DNA of 5,424 nucleotides from Acidobacteriaceae bacterium (GTDB lineage Bacteria > Acidobacteriota > Terriglobia > Terriglobales > Acidobacteriaceae). Positions 1 to 5,424 of this stretch are shown one piece after another. Both the position numbers and the translations under genes were made by a program. The first letter of the stretch is position 1, and each line of letters begins with the position of its first letter. The notes below the pieces were generated by a model, which had not been told where the DNA came from, did no database searches, and was given only the letters and a program-made list of their open reading frames with translations. The DNA lies in assembly GCA_003165455.1 (NCBI GenBank), contig PLUJ01000226.1:15388-20811 (forward strand), given 5' to 3'.

Positions 1-1328
1 AAAAGATACGCCGTGGTGAGCAATAGAAAGAGTACGAGTCCCCCGACCGCATTCACACGTGCGGAGCAAAGCGTCTGTACAATGGCGGCCACCACCAGGA
101 CGAATCCAATGATCGATCCCCACATTCCCACCGGGGATCGCATCGGCAGCGCGGTGACTTGTTCGGGACTGAGACGTGCGCGAAAGCTGATATGAGCCGC
201 CAGCGAGACTGCCCAAGAGAGAATGAGCCCAGAGAATGCGGCTCCCATGATGTACAGGAAAGCTTGTTTTGGCGCCCAATTCTCGATGATGAGCGCAGTG
301 ACGATCCCATAGGAGGAGACAAACAAAGCGATTCGCGGGGATCCTGCGGCATTCAGTTCGCCAACTCTTTTCGGTGCCCATCCGGTACGGCCCATGGAGA
401 AGAGCAGGCGGGAGGCAACGTAGAGTTTGGCGTTAGCCCCGGATAATGCGGCAGTGAGAACCACAAAATTCATGAAGAACGCCGCAGCAGGAATTCGGGC
501 AAAGCGGAACACGCTGACGAATGGACTTTCCCCAACGCCAGCGTGGTTCCATGGCATCACTCCTGCAAGCACTACGATGGCCCCAAGGTAAAGTCCAGCG
601 AGCAGAAAGAACGTGAGACGTGCAGCCCGCGGGATTTCCCCGACGAAACGAGTTTCGCCCGTAGTAACGGCCAGCATTTCAATGCCGCCAAAGGCATAAA
701 TCGCAAGGAAGACCGCCACGAGTGGCGCGACTGTGCCCTTAGGAAAAAATCCACCCTGTGTTGTGTACTGCTGCGGCACATGTCCGCTCGATAAGAGAGC
801 AGCGCCCGCCAGGATGAAGGCGGCGATGGTCGCCAACTTGATCATGGCGAACCAGAATTCGAAACGCCCGAACGACCCAACGCTGCGGAGGTTAACGAGC
901 AAAAGCAAGGCGGAAAAGATCGCCACCCAGATCTCTCCGGGCACCGCAGGAAGCCAGTAGCTCATGTAGGTCGCCGAGGCAACAAGTTCGGCGCCGATGG
1001 AGAAGGCAATCGAAGCCCAGTAACCCGCTCGGCATAAGAATCCGAGATACGGGTTGAGGTAGAGCTCGCCGTAGACGCCAAACGATCCGGCAGCGGGATG
1101 AACGCTGGCCAATTCTCCCAGAGCCATCGCCACTGTGTATGCGATGAAAGCGGCGATGATGTAGCTAATGATCACGCTGGGGCCAGCAATTTCAAGTGCG
1201 GCCGCCGAGCCGAGCAGAAGACCGGTTCCGATGGAACCGCCTACAGCCACCATGGTCATTTGACCGACGGTAAGTTGATGGAGGAGACCTTCTTCAGGAG
1301 ACTCTTTGTGAACCGTTTCTCGTGCCAT
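1..1328 (-). CDS. Amino acid permease, APC superfamily (AAT-like), C-terminus cut by window edge
   Basis: Reverse-strand reading from ATG at 1328 stays open for 442 codons to the left edge, so the 3' end is missing. The product is an integral inner-membrane transporter, expected to import an amino acid with proton symport. About 12 hydrophobic segments are visible, roughly at residues 22-46, 51-73, 101-125, 131-149, 157-179, 199-221, 238-259, 283-312, 333-349, 355-381, 401-420 and 428-442+. Family hallmarks are GGSIGTGL at residues 30-37 (unwound TM1 substrate-binding loop), GELASVHPAAGSF from 71, and TGETRFVGEIPRAA at 223-236 after TM6. AAT-family proteins are usually 450-500 residues, so only a short tail should be lost. 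Substrate cannot be assigned. Start choice is uncertain: an in-frame ATG lies nine codons upstream at 1355, and neither start has a good Shine-Dalgarno. Residues from 12 onward (LLHQLTVGQM) match the usual family N-terminus and favour 1328 slightly. Confidence 0.93.
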   Translation of the reverse strand, partial: MARETVHKESPEEGLLHQLTVGQMTMVAVGGSIGTGLLLGSAAALEIAGPSVIISYIIAAFIAYTVAMALGELASVHPAAGSFGVYGELYLNPYLGFLCRAGYWASIAFSIGAELVASATYMSYWLPAVPGEIWVAIFSALLLLVNLRSVGSFGRFEFWFAMIKLATIAAFILAGAALLSSGHVPQQYTTQGGFFPKGTVAPLVAVFLAIYAFGGIEMLAVTTGETRFVGEIPRAARLTFFLLAGLYLGAIVVLAGVMPWNHAGVGESPFVSVFRFARIPAAAFFMNFVVLTAALSGANAKLYVASRLLFSMGRTGWAPKRVGELNAAGSPRIALFVSSYGIVTALIIENWAPKQAFLYIMGAAFSGLILSWAVSLAAHISFRARLSPEQVTALPMRSPVGMWGSIIGFVLVVAAIVQTLCSARVNAVGGLVLFLLLTTAYL

Positions 1329-1341
1329 GGATTGATAGGAG

Positions 1342-1362
1342 GTGCCGGAAGGCATTCGGCAC
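1342..1362 (-). repeat. Inverted repeat / hairpin in the permease mRNA leader
   Basis: Perfect 6-bp arms GTGCCG (1342-1347) and CGGCAC (1357-1362) enclose 9 nt. In the permease transcript the hairpin would end 13 nt before the ATG at 1328, and its loop would contain the alternative in-frame ATG at 1355. The 13 nt between hairpin and start carry no Shine-Dalgarno; they are CCTCC-rich instead. The structure is seen directly in the sequence; a role in translation control is inference. There is no U-tract, so it is not an intrinsic terminator. Confidence 0.4.
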
Positions 1363-1454
1363 GATAACAAATCGGCATCGCTTCTCCAAAAGTCATAGCT
1401 TTTTGGTTCATTTCGCTTATGGGAAGGCAGTTCTGGTGACTTTCGTAATCGCAT

Positions 1455-1473
1455 GCAGTCCGCTGCGGATTGC
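1455..1473. promoter_or_regulatory. 19-bp imperfect palindrome, candidate operator in the divergent intergenic region
   Basis: The sequence GCAGTCCGCTGCGGATTGC has 9-bp arms around a central T (1464) with one mismatched pair (1458/1470). A one-base centre cannot form an RNA hairpin loop, so a DNA-level site for a dimeric regulator is the natural reading. It lies between the divergent permease and TPR–GAF–GGDEF-like genes and overlaps the proposed -35 box of the latter at 1470-1475. I do not recognise the motif as belonging to a named regulator. Confidence 0.4.
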
Positions 1474-1498
1474 TGGCACTGTGGGTCGCTCCTAGAAT
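1470..1498 (+). promoter_or_regulatory. Candidate sigma-70-type promoter for the 1530-4133 gene
   Basis: TTGCTG (1470-1475) and TAGAAT (1493-1498) are separated by exactly 17 bp. The -10 matches the consensus at 5 of 6 positions, the -35 only at its TTG. Transcription would begin near 1505, leaving a leader of about 25 nt without a Shine-Dalgarno at normal spacing. It is the only well-spaced plus-strand pair I found between the two starts. Two inverted repeats overlap the -35 and -10 boxes, so repression by occupancy is plausible but unproven. Confidence 0.4.
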
Positions 1499-1508
1499 CG
1501 AAGGAGCG
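1487..1508. repeat. Perfect 7-bp inverted repeat spanning the candidate -10 box
   Basis: Arms CGCTCCT (1487-1493) and AGGAGCG (1502-1508) flank an 8-nt centre that holds most of the proposed -10 hexamer (TAGAAT, 1493-1498). If transcription started upstream, the RNA hairpin would bury AGGAG (1502-1506), but that AGGAG lies 23 nt before the ATG at 1530, too far for an ordinary ribosome binding site. An operator at the -10 is therefore as likely as an RNA element, and chance is possible for a 7-bp repeat. Confidence 0.35.
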
Positions 1509-1529
1509 GTAGTCTGCCCATAACCATCC

Positions 1530-4133
1530 ATGGCTGAGATCACATCACGAGCGGACCGAACTGAACTGGCACGCCGCGTGGAGCGCGCCGGAAAACTTCT
1601 TCAGAAGGGCAAAGCTGCCGAAGCCCTGGAAGAATATCTGCTACTCCTGCGTGACGACCCAGGCAACGATAAGATCCGGGAACTAAGCGCCGATTTGTGC
1701 CTGTCACAAAATCGAGGGCAGGATGCCATTCGGTTACTCGGCGATCTGTTCGAACGCCAGGTTGGTGCCGGGGACGCCACTCGCGCCAGCCTGACTTACA
1801 AGAAGCTGGCACGACATGGCAACCCAACCTGGGAACAGAAATTTCGCTTCGGACAGTTGCTCGAAGGATCCAATAAAAAGTTAGCCATTGGCACGTACGA
1901 ATCCGCATTGGCCGACTTGGCGAAACAGGAAAACAAGAAAGATACGCTGCTGATTCTGAAACGAATCGTTGCCTTTGAACCAACATTGCCGAATCTCCAG
2001 CGTATCGCTGAACTTTCTTCGGAAATGCGAGACAGCATAGCCGCAGCGGGGGCATTCAAGCGCCTGGCGCAGGTCACGGCGGAAGATGGGGGAGATCCGG
2101 CACATTGGTATGAACGTGCGTATCAGGAAGATTCTTCCGATGGAGAGATTGCGCTGGCCTACGGGAAAAGCCTGCTAGAACAAGGTCAGATCGGCGCTGC
2201 CATCTTTATCTTGGAACCACAAGTGAACGCGGGAAGCCCTTCGCCAGGGCTGCGCGACATTTATGCGGAGGCTTTGCTGGCGGCGGGACGGTATGCCGAT
2301 GCGGAACCATTAGTCTGGCAGCTCTTCGAGCAAAATCCAAATCGCATGTCGCAAGTAACGGCGTTGATTGGGCAGTTGGTGGATAGCGGCCAGGATGAGG
2401 CGGGCGTCGCGTTGGCCCGCAGATTAGGCCAATTCCAAGCCAAGCGTGGTGAGCGGCGTCAATTCATGGGCGTCATGCAAGAGATTGCCGCAACCCGGAA
2501 ATCATCGTCGGGGATGTTGGAGTTCTTAAGCGAATTATTTAACGCGTGTAACCGCGAGGGCGATTACTGCCAGACTCTGCTGAAGCTTTTTGACGTTTAC
2601 TGCCACACCGGAAATTTTGTCAAAGCAGCTGAAGTTCTAGAGCGGGCGGCGGAAGTTGACCCATACGAAGCCGGCCATACCAAACGGCTGGAAATGCTAA
2701 AGGGAAAAATCGACCAGAATAAGTTCAATGCGATCGCCTCCCGATTCACTCCGGTAGGTGCGGTGGCACCGGAATCCGCGGAGGAGAGCGAGGCCACGCT
2801 CGGGGCATCTACACTACAGGACTTGATGTTACAGGCGGAAATTCTGGTGCAGTACGGCATGCGGAATAAGGCTGTCGAGCGGCTGCAACGGATTCAGGAA
2901 TTATTTCCGCGCGAAGAAGAGCGAAACGAAGATTTGCAACGCCTTTATCTATCCGCCGGCATAAGTCCAAGTTCCGGAGCGGCGGCGCTGTCCGCTGCTG
3001 CTATGGTGCCTTCGGCGGCGACTGTAACTTCGAATTCACCCACGGCGGGGCCGATCGCTGATCCGGCGTCGGAAATGCGCAATGTAACGAAAGTAGCGGA
3101 AATCACGCGCAAGCTCTACCACCAGACAAGCGCTGCTGCGGTGCTGACAGCGGCCGTCACTGAGATTGGCGGGCATTGGGACGTTTCACGGTGTGTAGCG
3201 GCAATGCGAACCCCTGGTTCGTCCCCAACCGCAGTGCAGGAGTTTTGCGGTAAGGAAGTGAAGGCGGGTAGCACCGCCGCTTTAAAAGAGGTAATGTGCG
3301 CTCTTCACGATTTGTGTTTGTTTACGTCATCGAGCGAGCCGGTCGTAATTGCGAATGCGCAAAAAGCCGGAGAGCTCGAAGGAGTTCGCAATTCGCTGGT
3401 TGAGTTGGGGGCTACGGCGGTGATGGCTCTTCCGCTGAGTAACGGCGAGGACTCGGTTGGGGTTCTGGCACTTTTGCATAACAAGACTCGAGTCTGGCCG
3501 CAGACAGATGCGGTAATGCTCAAGACGCTGGCGGATCAGATGGTGATCGCCTTGAATAATGCCGGTTTGCGCAGGCTGGTGAAGAATCTTTCCGTCACCG
3601 ATGAGAAATCGGGACTGTTGAAGCGTGGATCTTATCTTGATTTGCTATTGGCCGAGAGCAAACGCGCAGTGCAAAATTCCGCGCCGCTTTCCGTACTGTT
3701 GTTGCAGTTTGGACGGAGCGCCGCGCTACTCAAGGAGCACGGCGAGGCTGCGATCGAAGCTGTGATGGAGAAGATTGGTCAACAGTTCGCAGCCAACATC
3801 CGGACCAATGATCTGGCATTTCGCTATGACACCACTACGATCGCGATCATCCTCGGGGATACGGCCGAGAAAGAAGGGCTGATGGCGGTCGAGAAGTTGC
3901 GCAGAACAATCGCCGGGGTACGACTGCCCGCGAAAGAAGGCTCCGAAAAAGGTCCGGCGATGGAGTTCTCTGCTGGAATGGCGGAAGCAGTGGTTCAGGA
4001 GAATTATGATCCGCTGGACATTGTGACGGAAGTGATCAATCGCGCAGAATTCGCGCTGGCGAGTTCGATGGCGCAAGGGCCCGGCAAGATTGTGGCGCTG
4101 AAAGCTGCGATGGCTGCAGTAGCCGTGGCGTAG
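1530..4133 (+). CDS. Soluble TPR–GAF–degenerate GGDEF signalling protein
   Basis: An 867-residue protein with no signal peptide or membrane segment, so probably cytoplasmic. Residues ~12-400 form helical TPR-like repeats; the clearest are ~15-50 (AGKLLQKGKAAEALEEYLLL), ~243-275 (EALLAAGRYADAEPLV) and ~355-383 (TGNFVKAAEVLERAAEVDP). A further TPR-like unit spans ~427-477. An Ala/Ser/Pro-rich linker (~478-515) leads to a GAF-like domain (~522-685), then a GGDEF-fold domain (~688-860) opening with TDEKSGLLKRGSY at 690. The catalytic signature is DTTTI (767-771) instead of GGDEF, and the metal-binding Asp region reads QFG (726-728), so diguanylate cyclase activity is very unlikely. RTND (758-761), five residues before the signature, matches the RxxD I-site, so c-di-GMP binding remains possible. 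The fold continues with MEFSAGMAE (811), NRAEFAL (837) and GPGKIV (850). An in-frame TAA at 1521 makes ATG 1530 the first usable start; no close Shine-Dalgarno. It ends in tandem TAG stops. Partner and pathway unknown. Confidence 0.9.
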   Translation: MAEITSRADRTELARRVERAGKLLQKGKAAEALEEYLLLLRDDPGNDKIRELSADLCLSQNRGQDAIRLLGDLFERQVGAGDATRASLTYKKLARHGNPTWEQKFRFGQLLEGSNKKLAIGTYESALADLAKQENKKDTLLILKRIVAFEPTLPNLQRIAELSSEMRDSIAAAGAFKRLAQVTAEDGGDPAHWYERAYQEDSSDGEIALAYGKSLLEQGQIGAAIFILEPQVNAGSPSPGLRDIYAEALLAAGRYADAEPLVWQLFEQNPNRMSQVTALIGQLVDSGQDEAGVALARRLGQFQAKRGERRQFMGVMQEIAATRKSSSGMLEFLSELFNACNREGDYCQTLLKLFDVYCHTGNFVKAAEVLERAAEVDPYEAGHTKRLEMLKGKIDQNKFNAIASRFTPVGAVAPESAEESEATLGASTLQDLMLQAEILVQYGMRNKAVERLQRIQELFPREEERNEDLQRLYLSAGISPSSGAAALSAAAMVPSAATVTSNSPTAGPIADPASEMRNVTKVAEITRKLYHQTSAAAVLTAAVTEIGGHWDVSRCVAAMRTPGSSPTAVQEFCGKEVKAGSTAALKEVMCALHDLCLFTSSSEPVVIANAQKAGELEGVRNSLVELGATAVMALPLSNGEDSVGVLALLHNKTRVWPQTDAVMLKTLADQMVIALNNAGLRRLVKNLSVTDEKSGLLKRGSYLDLLLAESKRAVQNSAPLSVLLLQFGRSAALLKEHGEAAIEAVMEKIGQQFAANIRTNDLAFRYDTTTIAIILGDTAEKEGLMAVEKLRRTIAGVRLPAKEGSEKGPAMEFSAGMAEAVVQENYDPLDIVTEVINRAEFALASSMAQGPGKIVALKAAMAAVAVA

Positions 4134-4249
4134 TAGGGACTGCCTGGTTTTAGTGGCGTAGGTTTCACCTCCGACTTCCTCACAACTCGGGCGATAGAAG
4201 GGTTTTCTTCGCGATTCGGACAAGTTGCATCCTTTCATGTGGTCGAAGC

Positions 4250-4285
4250 GCGGGTGTAGTCAAAGCTCGCCACCCGCTGCTACAC
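4250..4285 (+). repeat. Two overlapping, mutually exclusive hairpins upstream of the thiolase gene
   Basis: GCGGGTG (4250-4256) pairs perfectly with CACCCGC (4271-4277). GTGTAG (4254-4259) pairs perfectly with CTACAC (4280-4285), with a wobble pair available on each side. The left arms share GTG (4254-4256), so only one hairpin can form at a time. There is no U-run after either, which argues against an intrinsic terminator for the gene ending at 4133. The rest of the 209-bp gap shows only short repeats such as AGGT/ACCT at 4160-4170 and no convincing promoter. Confidence 0.4.
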
Positions 4286-4333
4286 TAACCAGTTTGACTG
4301 CCAAATTTGATTCGCTCTGAGGGCGGGGTCCGC

Positions 4334-4338
4334 AAGGA
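4334..4338 (+). promoter_or_regulatory. Ribosome binding site of the thiolase gene
   Basis: AAGGA lies 4 nt before the ATG at 4343, slightly closer than ideal but the only purine-rich Shine-Dalgarno-like match near the start. It supports the chosen start, after which the encoded N-terminus aligns directly with the thiolase family. Confidence 0.6.
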
Positions 4339-4342
4339 AATC

Positions 4343-5424
4343 ATGTTGAAACCAGGGGATATTGCGATTGTCAGTGGGGCTCGAACGCCTTTTGGGCGGT
4401 ACTGCGGGAAGCTGAAGGATTTTTCCGCGCAGGAATTGGGAGCGGTTGCGGCCAAGGGCGCGATTGAGCGGTCGGGAATCGATGCCAAGGAATTCGATCA
4501 CGCGGTGTTTGGCAACGCGCAGCAGACTTCGGGTGATGCGCTCTATGGTGCGCGGCATGTAGGCTTGCGGGCCGGGCTACCGATTGAGACTCCGGGGCTG
4601 ACTGTGAACCGGCTGTGCGGGTCGGGAATGCAGTCGATCGTTAGCGGCGCGCAGATGATTCAGTTGGATGAAGCGAAGATTGTTCTCGCGGGCGGGATGG
4701 AGGCGATGTCGCAGGCTCCATTTGTGATTCGCGGGCGCGACGGATTTACTTTGTCGCCGGGCGGTAAGTTGGAAGATTCGCTGATGGTGGCGTTGCTGGA
4801 TAGTTATTGTGGGCTGTACATGGCGAACACGGCGGAGTTGTACGGCGAGCAGCAGGGCATTACGCGACAGCACCAGGATGAATTCGCGTTGCGCTCGCAG
4901 AAATGCGCCGACGAAGCTTACAAAGCCGGACGAATCCAGGAAGAGTTGGTCCCGGTGCCGCTGAGAAATCATAAGGGCGAGGCGAGCGGCGAGTCTCTGA
5001 CGGAAGACGATCACCGGCGTCCTCAGACTACGATGGAAGGGTTGGCGAAGCTGAAAGCCGCATTCGGAAGAAACGGCACTGTGACCGCCGGGAACGCGAG
5101 CGGTATTGTTGACGGCGGTGCAGCCGTGGTGTTGATGTCGCTGGAAGAAGCCCGTAAGCGGAGCATTCAGCCTCTGGGACGGATTGTGAGCTGGGGGATT
5201 GCCGGAGTCGAGCCCAAGCTGATGGGGCGCGGTCCGGTGCCGGCGACGAAGGTGGCGCTGCAGAAGGCTGGGCTGTCACTGGATTACATCGATTTGATTG
5301 AAGTGAATGAGGCGTTCGCTGCGCAGTACTTGGCAGTTGAGAAGGAATTGGGTCTAGACCGCGAGAAGGTGAATGTGAATGGCGGAGCGATCGCGCTGGG
5401 GCATCCGCTGGGGGCGACCGGGAC
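4343..5424 (+). CDS. Acetyl-CoA acetyltransferase (thiolase), C-terminus cut by window edge
   Basis: Catalyses the reversible condensation of two acetyl-CoA to acetoacetyl-CoA, feeding ketone-body, butanoate, polyhydroxybutyrate or isoprenoid routes or working in fatty-acid breakdown; cytoplasmic, usually tetrameric. 360 codons are present of the usual ~390. Visible family marks are IVSGARTPFGRY near the N-terminus, the nucleophile Cys92 in NRLCGSGMQS, GGMEAMSQAPF, GTVTAGNASGIVDGGAA, Asn322 in NEAFA, and His354 in GGAIALGHPLGATG. The second catalytic Cys (in the C-terminal CxGGG motif) lies beyond the right edge and cannot be checked. The HMG segment common in classical acetoacetyl-CoA thiolases is YMA here (159-161). 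The gene starts 209 bp after the TPR–GAF–GGDEF-like gene on the same strand, with its own ribosome binding site. It belongs to the AtoB/PhaA/FadA superfamily; chain-length preference cannot be told, so no symbol is given. Confidence 0.95.
   Translation, partial: MLKPGDIAIVSGARTPFGRYCGKLKDFSAQELGAVAAKGAIERSGIDAKEFDHAVFGNAQQTSGDALYGARHVGLRAGLPIETPGLTVNRLCGSGMQSIVSGAQMIQLDEAKIVLAGGMEAMSQAPFVIRGRDGFTLSPGGKLEDSLMVALLDSYCGLYMANTAELYGEQQGITRQHQDEFALRSQKCADEAYKAGRIQEELVPVPLRNHKGEASGESLTEDDHRRPQTTMEGLAKLKAAFGRNGTVTAGNASGIVDGGAAVVLMSLEEARKRSIQPLGRIVSWGIAGVEPKLMGRGPVPATKVALQKAGLSLDYIDLIEVNEAFAAQYLAVEKELGLDREKVNVNGGAIALGHPLGATG

Noticed and set aside
159..960. Several plus-strand frames of 75-95 codons over the left third of the window
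   Set aside because: The minus-strand permease reads without a break across the whole stretch with 12 membrane segments and APC motifs, so these are antisense shadows.
1337..1344. Perfect AGGAGGTG Shine-Dalgarno on the plus strand inside the divergent region
   Set aside because: No ATG, GTG or TTG at proper spacing opens a reading frame; the nearest candidate is an ATT-started frame of only 14 codons before a stop. It matters more as the minus-strand CACCTCCT.
1474..1489. Possible sigma-54 promoter (CTGGCAC followed by GTCGC) upstream of the central gene
   Set aside because: The distance between the essential GG (1475-1476) and GC (1488-1489) is 11 bp rather than the strict 10, and the -12 element is poor.
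1540..2055. 171-codon minus-strand reading frame inside the TPR region
   Set aside because: It is antisense to a gene with clear domain matches; its translation has no recognisable fold and no upstream signals.
3594..4121. Active diguanylate cyclase
   Set aside because: The GGDEF signature is DTTTI and the first metal-binding Asp region is QFG, so both essential parts of the active site are missing.
3726..4238. 170-codon minus-strand reading frame opposite the GGDEF-like domain
   Set aside because: It is mostly antisense to the conserved domain, Arg/His-rich with no recognisable family; a shadow of codon bias.
4134..4249. Intrinsic terminator after the central gene
   Set aside because: Only weak stems (AGGT/ACCT at 4160-4170 and a GAAG/CTTC pairing near 4197-4210) are present and none is followed by a T-run on the plus strand.
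4577..5014. 145-codon minus-strand reading frame opposite the thiolase
   Set aside because: The plus-strand thiolase motifs are unambiguous through this stretch; the antisense translation is low-complexity Arg/His/Gln-rich.

Overview
The window holds three genes from what looks like a moderately GC-rich, heterotrophic Gram-negative bacterium. The protein styles (an AAT-type amino acid permease, a TPR–GAF–GGDEF-like protein, and a thiolase of the subclass with YMA in place of HMG) remind me most of Acidobacteriota (Terriglobia/Koribacter-like). That placement rests on general resemblance only; no marker gene is present.

Layout. From the left edge to 1328, on the minus strand, runs an amino acid permease of the APC superfamily. 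It shows all 12 expected membrane segments and is cut by the edge just before its C-terminus. A 201-bp divergent intergenic region (1329–1529) separates it from the central gene. This region holds three inverted repeats and one reasonable sigma-70-type promoter for the plus-strand gene. The central gene (1530–4133, plus strand, 867 codons) encodes a soluble protein with a long N-terminal TPR/alpha-solenoid, an Ala/Ser/Pro-rich linker, a GAF-like domain and a C-terminal GGDEF-fold domain. The GGDEF signature has decayed to DTTTI, but the RxxD of the inhibitory c-di-GMP-binding site is in its usual place. A 209-bp gap (4134–4342), with two overlapping hairpins that exclude one another, leads to an acetyl-CoA acetyltransferase (thiolase) from 4343 that runs off the right edge with its final ~30 residues missing.

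How they fit together. There is no sign of one tight operon: the permease is divergent, and the thiolase is well separated with its own ribosome binding site. The permease would import amino acids and the thiolase would interconvert acetyl-CoA and acetoacetyl-CoA. The central protein looks like a cytoplasmic signalling scaffold or second-messenger receptor rather than an enzyme. It is the most interesting object here, and its link to either neighbour is unproven. No RNA genes, CRISPR arrays, insertion sequences or integrase-type elements were seen.
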